From contig NZ_BMDR01000003.1 of NCBI RefSeq assembly GCF_014635885.1, positions 186,001 to 250,000 of the forward strand: DNA of 64,000 nucleotides, read 5' to 3'. The notes under the pieces were generated by a model. That model did no database searches and was not told where the DNA came from. It saw only the letters and a list, made by a program, of their open reading frames with translations. Positions 36,105-48,584 of this stretch are shown piece by piece. This stretch comes from Acinetobacter vivianii (lineage in GTDB: Bacteria > Pseudomonadota > Gammaproteobacteria > Pseudomonadales > Moraxellaceae). The position numbers were made by a program, and so were the translations under genes. Position 1 is the stretch's first letter. The number at the start of each line of letters is the position of its first letter.

Positions 36105-36665
36105 TTAATTTAAAATGATCGGTTCATTTGGTAATTCATTTTGATCATTCAGGTCTGATTTTACATAATACTGATCTAGAATCTGCCCAATTTCTGTCAC
36201 CCCGTTGGTCACCGCTTGCAGATATTGCTTTTGAGCCAGCAACAACACAATACTTTGGCAAATTCCATTCCAGATTTCAGTTTGGGTGGCATTTTTTAAG
36301 CCACGATCAATCACAATTTCAACTTTACGCTCGCACAGGTTCAAATACAGCAATACACCACTATTCAGTTCAGTATCCCAAACACCCAGTTCTGCAAATA
36401 GTTGCTGCGCCCGTAAGCGGGTATTTTGCTGATAGGCTTGCGAACATGGGATATGTCCTTCGATCACCACCTGTATTTCACCTACATGGCCTTTTTCCGC
36501 CTGCTGTACCGCTTTGGCAATCTCGGTTCGGTCTTGCTTGCTAAAATAACGATGCGCCGAGGAGACATAGAGGAAATGCTTAAACCAACGTTTCAAACTT
36601 GGTTGAACATGCTCATCCAGTTTTGGCTGGGTAATAATCTGTGTTGTATCTGTCTTGGTTACCAT
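36105..36665 (-). CDS. Cytoplasmic-type TPM domain protein
   Basis: 186 residues without a signal peptide. A TPM domain (about 45-160) is recognisable from FSKQDRTEIAKAVQQAEK, GEIQVVIEG, GVLLYLNLCERKVEIVIDRGL. TPM proteins are implicated in membrane-protein quality control; function here is unknown. It overlaps the end of the upstream TPM gene by seven bases and lies in a lemA-TPM-TPM operon. Confidence 0.82.
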   Translation of the reverse strand: MVTKTDTTQIITQPKLDEHVQPSLKRWFKHFLYVSSAHRYFSKQDRTEIAKAVQQAEKGHVGEIQVVIEGHIPCSQAYQQNTRLRAQQLFAELGVWDTELNSGVLLYLNLCERKVEIVIDRGLKNATQTEIWNGICQSIVLLLAQKQYLQAVTNGVTEIGQILDQYYVKSDLNDQNELPNEPIILN

Positions 36666-37726
36666 GAGCCTGATGCTCCTCCCCCGCCAAAGCTACCACC
36701 GCCGCCACTATAGCCACCGCCGCTGCCGCCAAAACCTCCACCACCACCGCCTCCGCGGCCACCACCTGACAAGAACATCTGGAAAATCAGTTGCGCGAGT
36801 GAAGTAATCAATAAAAAGAAGATCCCGACACCAAGTAACAAGCTCATTACCAGACCTGCACCATTCACAAGGCCAGCGACCGTTGCTGCCACGGCAGCCG
36901 TTGAAGCACTTAAACGATTCCCCACAATAAAAGACCCGACCACACCCGCAATCAGGATAAATAAGGCCATGGTGAGAGTATTGTCTTTGGCTTGTTGCGC
37001 ATGTAAGGCCTGCTCATGACGGTCTTTTAACTCTTGAGCAGCTTGCTGGGCAATTTCAGGATCTAAATTCACAATACGGGTGATTTCATCTAAACCCGCT
37101 GAAATGCCCTGTGCATATTGACCTTGTTTAAAATAAGGTGTGATCTGATTTCGAATAATTCGGCTCAGCACCAGATCTGGCAGTACACCTTCCAGACCAT
37201 AACCAGTCAAGATCTGGATATTACGGTCATTTACCGCAATCGCCATCAGCAAACCATTATCACGTTTGGCTGAACCCAGTTGCCATTTTTCCCCAGCACG
37301 GAGTGCAAAATCAAAGATCGCTTCTTGTCCCGTGGTCGGTACAATAATCACACCAACTTGAGCCTTACCTTGTTGATAAAGACTCAGGATTTTCTGATTG
37401 AGCTGCTGCATTTCAGCATCACTCAATATCTTAGCCTGATCAATAACGGGCTGATTTAAGCTCGGCAATCCACGTATGGATTCACCTTCAGCCATGTCAT
37501 CAGCAACTTTGGGCAATACAGGTGTTTCAGTATTCGATGTAGTCGAAGGTGCGGGCTTATTCTTTTGCTGTTCCTGAATAATTTTGCCTGCAACCACCAG
37601 ATCACTTTGATCCGTTGCAGTTGCAATCTCGGCCCAAACCGTATGTTGAAAACAAAGTGTCGCAAAAACGAGTAACAAGGCAGGCAAAAGCTGCTGTTTT
37701 AATCTTTGCTGTAACGCTTCTAACAT
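36659..37726 (-). CDS. YgcG-like TPM domain membrane protein with Gly-rich tail
   Basis: About 355 residues. Signal segment LLPALLLVFATLCFQHTVWA, then TPM domain (LSDAEMQQLNQKILSLYQQ, VGVIIVPTT, DNGLLMAIAVNDRNIQILTGYGLEG). Two hydrophobic segments (about 245-315) follow, and the last 35 residues are almost all Gly and Ser, typical of the YgcG family. I chose ATG 37726 because GGGGAG lies seven bases before it; ATG 37744 is in frame. Neighbour LemA is the usual partner. Confidence 0.87.
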   Translation of the reverse strand: MLEALQQRLKQQLLPALLLVFATLCFQHTVWAEIATATDQSDLVVAGKIIQEQQKNKPAPSTTSNTETPVLPKVADDMAEGESIRGLPSLNQPVIDQAKILSDAEMQQLNQKILSLYQQGKAQVGVIIVPTTGQEAIFDFALRAGEKWQLGSAKRDNGLLMAIAVNDRNIQILTGYGLEGVLPDLVLSRIIRNQITPYFKQGQYAQGISAGLDEITRIVNLDPEIAQQAAQELKDRHEQALHAQQAKDNTLTMALFILIAGVVGSFIVGNRLSASTAAVAATVAGLVNGAGLVMSLLLGVGIFFLLITSLAQLIFQMFLSGGGRGGGGGGGFGGSGGGYSGGGGSFGGGGASGSW

Positions 37727-37763
37727 ACGGTCACTCCCCAACATTTAAAAACAATTTCAGAAC

Positions 37764-38354
37764 TTAGTTAAATGAAACTGTTGGTGCTTGTTGAGCAGAC
37801 TGTTCCGCCTTGAAGTTTTCTTTGGTTTTCATGCCAATCACTTTAGCTGTCAAGGCTTGAGGGAATTGACGTACATAGCCGTTATAGTCCTGAACGGTTG
37901 TAATATAACGGTTACGGGCAACCGCAATACGGTTTTCAGTGCCTTCCAACTGAGCTTGAAGGTCACGGAACTGCTCATTGGCTTTCAGGTCAGGATAATT
38001 CTCTGAAACTGCGATCAAACGTGACAAAGCACCCGTCAATTGGCTTTGTGCCTGCTGATATTTCTCAAATAATGCAGGATCTTCCAGCACTTCTTTATCG
38101 ACTTTCAAGCCTGCAACATTCGAACGCGCCTGAGTCACCTCAGTCAGCACTTGTTCTTCATGTTTGGCATAGCCTTTCACGACATTGACCAGATTCGGCA
38201 CAAGGTCAGCACGGCGTTGATACTGGTTCTGTACTTCAGACCAAGATGCGCTTACCGCCTCATCTTTCACTTGCAAAGTGTTATAACCACAACCTGTGAA
38301 CAGGAGTGTGCTTGCCAATACGGTTGCGAGTGCTGTTTGCTTAATTGCTTTCAT
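37764..38354 (-). CDS. lemA: LemA family protein
   Basis: 196 residues with an N-terminal lipoprotein signal (LLFTGCGYN, Cys22) and the LemA core: VSASWSEVQNQYQRRADLVPNLVNVVKGYAKHE, then TQARSN and AVARNRY. LemA proteins are helical membrane proteins of uncertain function, often beside TPM genes, as here. First gene of this three-gene operon. Confidence 0.93.
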   Translation of the reverse strand: MKAIKQTALATVLASTLLFTGCGYNTLQVKDEAVSASWSEVQNQYQRRADLVPNLVNVVKGYAKHEEQVLTEVTQARSNVAGLKVDKEVLEDPALFEKYQQAQSQLTGALSRLIAVSENYPDLKANEQFRDLQAQLEGTENRIAVARNRYITTVQDYNGYVRQFPQALTAKVIGMKTKENFKAEQSAQQAPTVSFN

Positions 38355-38468
38355 AAAAATTTATCCTCAGGTTTTTCTTTATATTTTTGCGATAGTTCAT
38401 TGTAATGTGATTTTTTGCTGGCTGTGTAACATTTATTAAAGTTGATTTATAACTGTTTAAATAAAAAA

Positions 38469-38498
38469 GGCATTACTCAACGATATTGATGTAATGCC
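38469..38498 (-). terminator. Terminator after the metal-dependent hydrolase gene
   Basis: GGCATTAC/GTAATGCC with a further inner pair and a U-run on the minus strand, 33 bases after the stop at 38532. Confidence 0.85.
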
Positions 38499-38531
38499 AT
38501 GCTAAGCAAACTTTATTTTTAAATAGGTTGG

Positions 38532-39440
38532 TTAACTATACAGTTGAGAAGCTGTTCCCTCCTGAAAACTCACCATCCCATATTCATCCGCCATACGCGC
38601 TTTCCAGTAATTGACCAATTGCGTGTAATCATGTTTTGCAGGATGAAAATCGGCCTGATAATAGGACAAATACTCTGGAATCAATTGAATCAACATTTTC
38701 GCCAATAAGTAAGTGCCAAACAGATTGCCACCCAGCTTTGGCAAGCTTTTCCATTTGTCCTGCCAGATGAGTCGTGAAGTCGCATAAAAAGTGAGGCTGG
38801 CAAAGCCTGTAGTCACACTACGCATCAGTAAACGGCGGATACGGTCATCACCATAGACTTCCTGATAGACATCAAAAGCTACGGAACGATGCTCAATTTC
38901 TTCAATGGCATGCCATACCCACAATTTCATGGCATCATCATCCAGCGTACTTAAAATTTCTGGATGTTTCAGAATATAGCCGCCTAACATTGCAGTGAAA
39001 TGTTCAAAAGCACAGGTCAAAGCCAACTGTAATTTAGGATGAATATTGCGGAGCAGATCATCCCGTTTCGCCAGCCATGCCTGAAAACGGTCTAAATTAT
39101 AATCATCCCGTCGCCATGCATCATTAAACTCGGTATGCGCTTTGGAATGCATCGCTTCTTGCCCAATAAAGGCCGCAATTTGTGCCTGTAATTGTGGATC
39201 TTTGACTTTGTCACGAACATTACGGACGCTATTCACAAAGTACTGTTCGCCAATTGGGAAGGTCGAAGAAAGTGCGGTCAGTAGATGTGACATGACAGGT
39301 GAATTGGCAAAATAATGGCGTTTGATTTTTTCTGGATTAAATTGCAAACGACGCACGGTAATCCCCAACGCTTTGGGGCGATTTAAATAGCTTTTTTCTA
39401 CATTCGCATTTGCAAGGGCCATCGTGATTACCTTGTTCAT
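38532..39440 (-). CDS. Metal-dependent hydrolase family protein (YbcI/PF10118-like)
   Basis: 302 residues. A ferritin-like set of metal-binding motifs is visible: FIGQEAMHSKAHTEFN (about 90-105), CAFEHFTA and WHAIEEIEHRSVAFD (about 180-194). These fit the family annotated as predicted metal-dependent hydrolases, which has no firm reaction. ATG 39440 is used; ATG 39422 with AAGG upstream is also possible. It stands alone between terminators. Confidence 0.82.
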   Translation of the reverse strand: MNKVITMALANANVEKSYLNRPKALGITVRRLQFNPEKIKRHYFANSPVMSHLLTALSSTFPIGEQYFVNSVRNVRDKVKDPQLQAQIAAFIGQEAMHSKAHTEFNDAWRRDDYNLDRFQAWLAKRDDLLRNIHPKLQLALTCAFEHFTAMLGGYILKHPEILSTLDDDAMKLWVWHAIEEIEHRSVAFDVYQEVYGDDRIRRLLMRSVTTGFASLTFYATSRLIWQDKWKSLPKLGGNLFGTYLLAKMLIQLIPEYLSYYQADFHPAKHDYTQLVNYWKARMADEYGMVSFQEGTASQLYS

Positions 39441-39538
39441 TTTATAGTCCGTCTTCGAGTATTGCGCTGTACAAACATCTAGGACAGGGCAAAAAAGCTT
39501 AGAAGATTTGCCAAAACTACCAAAATGACAAGATGAAA

Positions 39539-39569
39539 AAATAAAGCCTGCATTAAGCAGGCTTTATTT
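39539..39569 (-). terminator. Terminator after gltD
   Basis: Thirteen-base perfect stem with the GC core GCCTGC/GCAGGC and a five-base loop, starting 24 bases after the gltD stop. Confidence 0.92.
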
Positions 39570-39592
39570 CAATAGATTCTATCTTGTATTGA

Positions 39593-41047
<1,455 letters not shown>

Positions 41048-41085
41048 TCATCTCTGCACCTGCCTATGTCTATGCAGTCGTGGAA

Positions 41086-44000
41086 TTATTGTGGATCAGC
41101 TTGGGTTGTTTTCAAAAGCGTCTGTAAATTAGCAGCTTTTGGTTTCACCAGCCAGAACTTACGACTATAGAAGTCGAACTCATTACGGATCTTGTAAGCC
41201 CATGCACTACCCGTCTCTTGAATATGTTCATCCAAAATACGGAGTAGGTTTTCTTTATGGTCTTCCATCGCTTCTGTAGAGATACGATTCAGATCAATAA
41301 GTTCGTGGTTATAGTAGTCGACAAAGTCATTATCAAGGTCGAGTACATAAGCAAAACCACCAGTCATACCTGCACCGAAGTTATGACCCACTTTACCTAA
41401 TACGGTAACCACACCACCCGTCATATATTCACAACAGTGGTCGCCCGCACCCTCAATAACCGCAAATGCGCCTGAGTTACGAACCGCGAAACGCTCACCC
41501 GCAGTTCCCGCAGCAAAGACTTTACCGCCAGTCGCACCATATAAGCAGGTGTTACCAATAATTGCGGTATTTTGGGTCTGGAACGGCGAACCTTTTGGTG
41601 GGAAGATCGATACACGACCGCCAGCCATACCTTTACCGACATAGTCGTTGGCATCACCTTCAAGTTTGATATGCAAACCACCCGCATTCCATACCCCGAG
41701 TGACTGACCCGCAGTACCAATCAGGTTCATGACCACTGGATTATTTTCCATACCCAGATTGCCATAACGACGTGCAATCTCACCTGAGATACGCGCACCA
41801 ATCGAACGGTCACAGTTACCTACAGTGAAGTTGAATGAACCACCTGTACCCGCTTCAATTGCTGGCAACATTTCTGCCACCATTTGCTCAGCCAAGACAC
41901 CTTTATCAAATGGTGCATTGCCCTGAACTTGGCAATATTGCGCCTTACCGTCAGCAGCAGGATGTGAGGTTAATAATGCACTGAGATCAAGATGTGCATG
42001 TTTGTCTGTTTCACCCGGTAATACTTCGAGTAAATCAACACGACCAATCAAGTCTTTCAGTGAGGCAACACCCAATGCAGCCAACCATTCACGCGTTTCT
42101 TCTGCAATAAACTTGAAGAAGTTGATCAGCATTTCAGGTTCACCAATATAGTGTTCCTGACGTAAATGATCTTGCTGTGTTGCAACACCCGTTGCACAGT
42201 TGTTCAAGTGACAGATACGCAGGTATTTACAACCTAATGCGATCATTGGCGTAGAACCGAAACCGAAGCTTTCCGCACCTAAAATAGCCGCCTTGATGAC
42301 ATCCAGACCCGTTTTCAAACCACCATCGGTTTGTACACGAACCTTGCCACGCAAGTCATTTACACGGAGTGCTTGATGCGCTTCGCTTAGACCCAATTCC
42401 CATGGTGAACCCGCATGGTGAATCGATGAAAGTGGTGATGCCGCTGTACCACCGTCATAACCTGAAATGGTAATGAAGTCGGCATACGCTTTTGCAACAC
42501 CCGCAGCAATTGTTCCAACACCCGGTTCAGATACCAGTTTGACTGATACCATCGCTTGAGGATTGACCTGTTTCAAGTCAAAGATCAATTGCGATAAATC
42601 TTCAATCGAATAAATATCATGATGCGGTGGTGGTGAAATCAAGGTAACACCGGGTACTGAGTAACGTAAACGTGCAATTAAGCCATTCACTTTACCACCT
42701 GGTAACTGACCACCCTCACCCGGTTTTGCACCTTGTGCTACTTTGATCTGTAATACTTCAGCAGATGTTAGGTAAGCTGGCGTTACACCAAAACGACCTG
42801 ATGCAATCTGTTTGATTTTCGAGTTACGAATCGTGCCATAACGAGCAGGATCTTCACCACCCTCACCCGAGTTAGAACGACCACCAATGGTGTTCATGGC
42901 AATCGCAATCGCTTCATGTGCTTCTGGTGATAATGCACCTAAAGACATACCCGCAGAGTCAAAACGTGGCAGAATTTCTTCAATCGTTTCAACCTGATCA
43001 ATCGCAATTCCATCCGTGGTTTTTAACTTGAATAAATCACGAATCGTTGCAACTGGACGGTTATTAACCAGTTCTGCATATTCTTTAAAGTCTTGATATT
43101 GGCCTGAACGTACAGCTTTATGCAAGGCATTGATCACGTCTGGGTTAAACGCATGGTACTCTTTACCAAATACGAATTTAAGCAAACCACCTTGATCAAT
43201 CGGCTTACGGTTCTGCCAAGCAGTCGTTGCCAATTTTTTCTGGTCATTTTCAAGGTCAGCAAAAGTCGCACCTTGAATACGGCTTGGTACGCCAAGGAAA
43301 CATTTATCAACCACTTCAGAAGATAAACCGACTGCTTCAAATAACTGACCACCACGGTAAGAGGCAACCGTCGAGATACCCATTTTAGAAAGAACTTTGA
43401 GTAAGCCTTTCTCAATTCCTTTACGGAAGTTTGCTTGTGAATGGATTGGGTCACCCAATAATTCGCCTTTAGCAACCAAGTCATTGATGACATCATAAGC
43501 CAAATATGGATATACCGCAGTCGCACCAAAGCCTAGCAATACTGCAAACTGATGTGGATCACGCGCAAAACCAGTTTCAACTAAAATGTTCGCATCAGTA
43601 CGCAGACCCGTTTTAATCAAATGATGGTGTACTGCACCTGTTGCCAATGCAGAGTTTGCAGGCAAGAAACCTTCACGGAAGTTTTTATCTGTTAATACAA
43701 TCAGCGTTTTGCCATCACGTACTGCCTGTGCTGATTCTTCACAGATACGTGCGATTGCTGCTTGTAAACCTTCAGTTTCAGCATAGTTCAGATCAATATC
43801 AACCACGCCATAGCCTTCGCGCTCTTTTTCTACATCGCGAAGCTGCTGCATTTTTGAATTAGACAATACAGGGCTTGAAATGATGATACGGTCGGCATGC
43901 TCTGGACCTTGCTCGAACACGTTCTGTTCACGGCCTAAACAGGTTTCCAGTGACATTACGATCGATTCACGTAATGGATCGATTGGCGGGTTGGTGACCT

Positions 44001-45570
44001 GAGCAAACTGCTGACGGAAATAGTCAGAAACATGGCGCACTTGACGAGACAATACCGCCATTGGGGTATCATCGCCCATTGAACCGACAGCTTCCTGACC
44101 GCTTTCTGCGATTGGACGTAACAGTTGATCGCGCTCTTCAAATGTCACCATGAACATTTTTTGCGCTGCTTTTAACTTATCACCTGTAAGACCTTGATCC
44201 ACCAGTTGCTCTTCAAGCTGTGGATTTGCCTGTAAGCGAATCGCATGATCACGCAACCATTCACGGTATGGACGCATGTTTTTCAGGTGATTGCTGACAT
44301 CTTTAGTATCAAGCACTTTGCCAGTTAAAGTATCGACTACGAGGATTTGACCAGGGCCAACACGACCTTTAGACACGACATCTTCTGGCTCATAACCCCA
44401 TACGCCGATTTCAGAAGCAAGTGTGATGTAATCATTTTTTGTGATTACCCAACGCGCTGGACGTAAACCATTACGGTCAAGCATACAGATCGCATGACGA
44501 CCATCCTGAATCACCAGACCTGCTGGGCCATCCCATGCTTCCATATGTTTCGAGTTGAATTCATAGAAGGCACGTAAGTCAGCATCCAGAGTTTCAACGT
44601 TTTGCCATGCTGGTGGAACGAGCATACGGAGTGCACGGAACAGATCCATGCCTCCGCCAACAAGAATTTCAAGCATGTTATCTAGGCTTGATGAATCCGA
44701 ACCTGTACGGTTTACGATCGGATTTAACTCAGTCAGACCTGGAAGTAATGCATTTTCAAATTTTGGTGTACGTGCCAATGCCCAGTTACGGTTCGCCGTA
44801 ATGGTATTAATCTCACCATTATGTGCAAGGTAACGGAACGGTTGTGCCAATGGCCAACGTGGCAAGGTATTGGTCGAGAAACGTTGGTGGAACACCACGA
44901 TATGTGATTTTAAGCGCTCGTCACCCAAGTCGGTATAGAAGTCAGCAATCGCTGCTGGCATCATGAGACCTTTATAGCTGATCACTGTAGTCGCTAATGT
45001 AGTCACATAGAATAATGGATCATTTTGTAATTTTTGTTCTGCACGACGACGAGCCAAGAAGAGCTTACGGTTAAACTCAACTTCGGTTAAGCCCATTGGG
45101 CAGTTCACGAGAATCTGTTCAAATGCAGGTAAAGATTGAAGTGCAATCTCACCTAAGGCATCGTTATTGGTTGGAATGACACGCCATGCTGCAACGGTCA
45201 GGCCTGCAGCTTCGATTTCCTTATTTAAAATGTTTTTCGCATTTTGCGCTAAAGCAGGATCAATATTTAAAAATACCGTACCAGCAGCAAAAATCTCAGT
45301 CAGGTTGGTTCCCAGTTTCTGAGCTTCGTCACGGAAAAATTGTTTCGGCATCGCCAATAACAATCCGCACCCATCTCCTGTTTTACCATCCGCGGCAATA
45401 CCACCACGGTGCGTCATGCAACTTAAACTGTGAATCGCAGTTTCGACCAGATGATGGCTTGATTCACCCTTCATGTGGGCAATCAGACCAAAACCACAGT
45501 TATCCTTAAACTCGTCAGGCTGATATAAACCTTGAGCGGGAGCTACAGTATTAGGCGATGGCATGTGCAT
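41086..45570 (-). CDS. gltB: Glutamate synthase large subunit GltB
   Basis: 1494 residues. The class II amidotransferase domain begins after a 24-residue propeptide: [11 protein letters not shown] with nucleophile Cys25. The central and FMN domains follow, with [16 protein letters not shown], the 3Fe-4S motif [17 protein letters not shown] and the C-terminal glycine-rich beta-helix. ATG 45570 has AAGGG six bases upstream; ATGs at 45591 and 45609 are in frame. Main route of ammonia assimilation with glutamine synthetase. Confidence 0.96.
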   Translation of the reverse strand: MHMPSPNTVAPAQGLYQPDEFKDNCGFGLIAHMKGESSHHLVETAIHSLSCMTHRGGIAADGKTGDGCGLLLAMPKQFFRDEAQKLGTNLTEIFAAGTVFLNIDPALAQNAKNILNKEIEAAGLTVAAWRVIPTNNDALGEIALQSLPAFEQILVNCPMGLTEVEFNRKLFLARRRAEQKLQNDPLFYVTTLATTVISYKGLMMPAAIADFYTDLGDERLKSHIVVFHQRFSTNTLPRWPLAQPFRYLAHNGEINTITANRNWALARTPKFENALLPGLTELNPIVNRTGSDSSSLDNMLEILVGGGMDLFRALRMLVPPAWQNVETLDADLRAFYEFNSKHMEAWDGPAGLVIQDGRHAICMLDRNGLRPARWVITKNDYITLASEIGVWGYEPEDVVSKGRVGPGQILVVDTLTGKVLDTKDVSNHLKNMRPYREWLRDHAIRLQANPQLEEQLVDQGLTGDKLKAAQKMFMVTFEERDQLLRPIAESGQEAVGSMGDDTPMAVLSRQVRHVSDYFRQQFAQVTNPPIDPLRESIVMSLETCLGREQNVFEQGPEHADRIIISSPVLSNSKMQQLRDVEKEREGYGVVDIDLNYAETEGLQAAIARICEESAQAVRDGKTLIVLTDKNFREGFLPANSALATGAVHHHLIKTGLRTDANILVETGFARDPHQFAVLLGFGATAVYPYLAYDVINDLVAKGELLGDPIHSQANFRKGIEKGLLKVLSKMGISTVASYRGGQLFEAVGLSSEVVDKCFLGVPSRIQGATFADLENDQKKLATTAWQNRKPIDQGGLLKFVFGKEYHAFNPDVINALHKAVRSGQYQDFKEYAELVNNRPVATIRDLFKLKTTDGIAIDQVETIEEILPRFDSAGMSLGALSPEAHEAIAIAMNTIGGRSNSGEGGEDPARYGTIRNSKIKQIASGRFGVTPAYLTSAEVLQIKVAQGAKPGEGGQLPGGKVNGLIARLRYSVPGVTLISPPPHHDIYSIEDLSQLIFDLKQVNPQAMVSVKLVSEPGVGTIAAGVAKAYADFITISGYDGGTAASPLSSIHHAGSPWELGLSEAHQALRVNDLRGKVRVQTDGGLKTGLDVIKAAILGAESFGFGSTPMIALGCKYLRICHLNNCATGVATQQDHLRQEHYIGEPEMLINFFKFIAEETREWLAALGVASLKDLIGRVDLLEVLPGETDKHAHLDLSALLTSHPAADGKAQYCQVQGNAPFDKGVLAEQMVAEMLPAIEAGTGGSFNFTVGNCDRSIGARISGEIARRYGNLGMENNPVVMNLIGTAGQSLGVWNAGGLHIKLEGDANDYVGKGMAGGRVSIFPPKGSPFQTQNTAIIGNTCLYGATGGKVFAAGTAGERFAVRNSGAFAVIEGAGDHCCEYMTGGVVTVLGKVGHNFGAGMTGGFAYVLDLDNDFVDYYNHELIDLNRISTEAMEDHKENLLRILDEHIQETGSAWAYKIRNEFDFYSRKFWLVKPKAANLQTLLKTTQADPQ

Positions 45571-45751
45571 AGCGTACCCTTCTTTCAACATGGCTCTTTC
45601 GAGCAACAAACATTCAATTCATTTTCTGCGATATTGCCGATCAACTCATTTAAAGTTCAATGCTTCGCGAAAACATTTTTACTGGCGGATTTGCAATATA
45701 CGCCTTTCTTTTTAAAGACGCAGTGCATTTCGCCATCTAAAGTGTTTTCAG

Positions 45752-45779
45752 TTATTACACCCTCAAAAAAGTTTGTAAA
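45752..45779 (-). promoter_or_regulatory. Candidate gltB promoter
   Basis: Minus-strand TTTACA (45774-45779) and TAATAA (45752-45757) with a 16-base spacer. Near-consensus boxes but slightly short spacing. Confidence 0.35.
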
Positions 45780-45933
45780 GCACAAAAACTTTCCATTTCA
45801 CTAAACTAATGAATCATTTAGTACCAAAAGGCGCAATGAGCAGACAAATTAGCACCACAAGAATGCAAAAAACATGCCATGTAAAATAGGATTTACTAAA
45901 TCATTAAAAAAATTAAAATAACTTTAAATTATA

Positions 45934-45953
45934 AGGGGCAAAGAACTTGCCCC
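45934..45953. repeat. Inverted repeat downstream of the SPOR-domain gene
   Basis: Eight-base perfect stem AGGGGCAA/TTGCCCCT with loop GAAC, 70 bases after the SPOR gene stop. Without a U-run on either side it is a weak terminator at best; it may protect the 3' end of the pilM-aroB transcript. Confidence 0.55.
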
Positions 45954-46025
45954 TAGTTATAAAACGCACCAAAAAAAATCATGTTGCTATAAAAAGAATC
46001 ACTTCTGCACAATTTTAGTGCAACA

Positions 46026-46883
46026 TCAATTAAATGGATCGCTTACTTCTCGTTTAGAAGAATCTGAATTTTCTTTTATTTTTTCAGCATTTGTCGGTGC
46101 TGGAGGGGCCGATTGGCTTTGTTTAACGTTAACGACATTACCTTGTGCATCACGTTGAGTCACAGTCGTTTTAACGGTTGTTGATGAATCTGCCGCCCGA
46201 TTGCTCGTTGCTGGTGCTCGATTCATTAACAAGGTTTCATCCACTCTAGGGAGCGCTGCAGGTCTTAACTGTACTGCATAAAGCTGATTGGTCGCCGATT
46301 TCATTTCATCAGATCCCAAATCATTCACAAACTCAGCATATGTTGTCAGCTGTTGTGCTTTCGGCTTTATCGACTCAGGAAGTGCCAGATTGAGCTGGGC
46401 AAATTGACGGGTGGCTTCTTCTGCATTTGAAAAAGCACCATAAGTAAGCACATATTGCTCAACCTGATCTTCACCACTCAGACGGAAATAAACAAACTTC
46501 TTGCGATCAGCTCGATTTAACAAGAAATTTTTAATAATTGCCTCATCCGAACTGCGGAAAATTTCCATCGTCCACTGGCGTTGATTATCCTTAACATATT
46601 TGGTTCCACGGAATTCAGGCGCATGATCATTAGAGACAACAACACGTGTCGTGGTATCTAATGGCTTTACTTCATCCGAAAGTGCACCCAGATGTGCAGT
46701 CGCGGCCACCTTTTCAGGTTGAATCTGAACCTGTGTTTCCGTTTCAGTCGGCTGTTGCTCTTTGACCAGTGCTTTAGTATCCGTAACGCCCCAGAATATC
46801 AATGCAGCAATTAAACAAGCCAACGCAAAAACGAGCCAGCTATATTGTTGAATATTTTGCCAAATTGATCGTGACACAGCCAT
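46026..46883 (-). CDS. SPOR-domain-like inner-membrane protein (DamX position)
   Basis: 285 residues: short cytoplasmic start, one transmembrane segment (about 16-34, WLVFALACLIAALIFWG), a variable linker, then a SPOR-like domain with WTMEIFRSSDEAIIKNFLLN, FVYFRLSG and YVLTYGAFSNAEEATRQFAQL. SPOR domains bind denuded peptidoglycan at division sites. It follows aroB by 19 bases, the place of damX in many gammaproteobacteria. The last 80 residues are low in complexity. Confidence 0.8.
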   Translation of the reverse strand: MAVSRSIWQNIQQYSWLVFALACLIAALIFWGVTDTKALVKEQQPTETETQVQIQPEKVAATAHLGALSDEVKPLDTTTRVVVSNDHAPEFRGTKYVKDNQRQWTMEIFRSSDEAIIKNFLLNRADRKKFVYFRLSGEDQVEQYVLTYGAFSNAEEATRQFAQLNLALPESIKPKAQQLTTYAEFVNDLGSDEMKSATNQLYAVQLRPAALPRVDETLLMNRAPATSNRAADSSTTVKTTVTQRDAQGNVVNVKQSQSAPPAPTNAEKIKENSDSSKREVSDPFN

Positions 46884-46902
46884 GCTTTACCCAAATAATT
46901 AA

Positions 46903-47985
46903 TTATGCAGATTGATTTGCAAGAATAGATTGTTTCATTAACTCAACGTCAAAGTCTTTGGTAATCACCGCCTGACCTAATGTTTTCAATAAAACCAGAC
47001 GTAACTGCCCATTTAAGACTTTTTTATCATGCGACATATAAGCCAAGAATTCATCTAATGGAATTTTTGGACATGATATCGGTAAATTGGCGCGTTGAAT
47101 GATATTTTTTGTACGTTGCACATCTTCGGCTGAAATCCAGCCTAAACGGTGCGACAAATCTGCTGCCATCACCATACCCGTAGCTACAGCTTCACCATGC
47201 AACCATGTGCCGTAACCCAGATAAGATTCAATCGCGTGTCCAAAGGTATGCCCAAGATTAAGTAAGGCGCGCTCGCCCTGCTCTTTTTCATCGTTTGCAA
47301 CAATACGGGCTTTATGTGCGCATGAGCGATACACCGCTTCTGCCAATAAGTTTGCATCACGTGCAACCAAAGCATCCATGTTCTGTTCTAACCAGACCAG
47401 AAAATCAACATCACCCAATAAGGCATATTTAATCACTTCTGACAGGCCCGCAGACAGTTCACGATCTGGCAAAGTCTCTAGCTGAGCCATATCCGCCAGC
47501 ACTACTTGTGGCTGCTGGAAAGCACCCAGCATATTCTTGCCCAACGGATGGTTAATACCCGTTTTGCCACCTACGCTTGAGTCAACCTGTGACAACAAGG
47601 TGGTTGGCACCTGAACAAAATAGACGCCACGCTGGAAACACGCTGAGGCAAAACCTGCCATATCGCCGATGACACCACCACCCAAAGCCAGTACGGTACA
47701 ATCACGATTAAAACCTGCTTCAAGCAAAGCATCGAAAATAAGATTCAAATGCTGAAGGTCTTTATATTTCTCACCATCTGGCAAAATGCATTGAGCAACT
47801 TGTTTATCAAGCTGGGTCAAGGCATCCATATAATGTTGTAAATATAAAGGCGCAACCGTTGAGTTAGACACCAGCATGACTTGTCGACCATGTAAATAAG
47901 GCTCAAGCAATTCTTTTGGATCTAAATGACTACCAATAAATATTGGATAACGACGATCACCCAACTCAACATGTAACGTTTGCAT
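46903..47985 (-). CDS. aroB: 3-dehydroquinate synthase AroB
   Basis: Second step of the shikimate pathway (NAD and metal dependent). 360 residues with [46 protein letters not shown] and the metal-site [15 protein letters not shown] 47985 is used; a TTG at 47997 is in frame. It lies 19 bases after aroK. Confidence 0.97.
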   Translation of the reverse strand: MQTLHVELGDRRYPIFIGSHLDPKELLEPYLHGRQVMLVSNSTVAPLYLQHYMDALTQLDKQVAQCILPDGEKYKDLQHLNLIFDALLEAGFNRDCTVLALGGGVIGDMAGFASACFQRGVYFVQVPTTLLSQVDSSVGGKTGINHPLGKNMLGAFQQPQVVLADMAQLETLPDRELSAGLSEVIKYALLGDVDFLVWLEQNMDALVARDANLLAEAVYRSCAHKARIVANDEKEQGERALLNLGHTFGHAIESYLGYGTWLHGEAVATGMVMAADLSHRLGWISAEDVQRTKNIIQRANLPISCPKIPLDEFLAYMSHDKKVLNGQLRLVLLKTLGQAVITKDFDVELMKQSILANQSA

Positions 47986-48004
47986 AATGACAACCAACCA
48001 GCGA

Positions 48005-48547
48005 TTACTTAACTTGTTTAGATAAAATGACGTGCAAGATACGTTGTGCTAAATCCCGTGCAGCACCTTGATTTGTTTCAATGACATAGTGTGCAACCTC
48101 ACGATATAAAGGATCGCGCAGTGCCAATAAGTCACGTAGTTTTTGCTCTGGATTTTCGACTTGTAATAAAGGGCGATTTTTATCGCGATAGGTTCGCTGT
48201 AGTTGTAACTCTACAGGAGTATAAAGATAAACAACAATTCCACGCTGTTTCAGAAATTCTCGGTTTTTCACTTGGGTGACTGCGCCACCGCCTGTAGCCA
48301 ATACCAATAATGGACGAGAGGTTAAGTCATTCAATACATTGGTTTCGCGCAACCGAAATCCGACTTCCCCTTCTTTTTCAAAAATCCATGGAATTGTGGC
48401 ACCTGTTTTACGTTCGATTTCATGATCGCTATCAATAAAATCACGGCCTAGCAATTCTGCTAAATGCCGGCCAACTGTTGTTTTTCCTGCCCCCATTGGC
48501 CCTACCAAATAAATATTTGGTAGGGTTTCAAACGCTTTGCTTGGCAA
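48005..48547 (-). CDS. aroK: Shikimate kinase AroK
   Basis: 180 residues with Walker [22 protein letters not shown] and the glycine-rich LATGGGAV. The start is a TTG at 48547, with AGGTGG four bases upstream; no ATG fits the conserved N-terminus. It follows pilQ by 37 bases, the classic pilQ-aroK-aroB order. Confidence 0.95.
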   Translation of the reverse strand: MPSKAFETLPNIYLVGPMGAGKTTVGRHLAELLGRDFIDSDHEIERKTGATIPWIFEKEGEVGFRLRETNVLNDLTSRPLLVLATGGGAVTQVKNREFLKQRGIVVYLYTPVELQLQRTYRDKNRPLLQVENPEQKLRDLLALRDPLYREVAHYVIETNQGAARDLAQRILHVILSKQVK

Positions 48548-48584
48548 CGCGCCACCTATATGAATTGCGATTATTGAAAATATA

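Larger units (their letters stand above)
45571..46025. other. 455-base gap upstream of gltB
   Basis: No credible gene. A candidate promoter lies at 45752-45779 on the minus strand, giving a leader of about 175 bases. An AGGGGCAA-N4-TTGCCCCT hairpin (45934-45953) lacks a U-run. No recognised riboswitch was identified by eye. Confidence 0.6.

Noticed and set aside
36659..36770. GC-rich repetitive stretch, possible foreign or repeat DNA
   Set aside because: It encodes the Gly/Ser tail normal for YgcG-type TPM proteins.
45532..45804. 90-codon plus-strand frame upstream of gltB
   Set aside because: No recognisable domain, no ribosome site, and it overlaps the gltB start and leader on the other strand.
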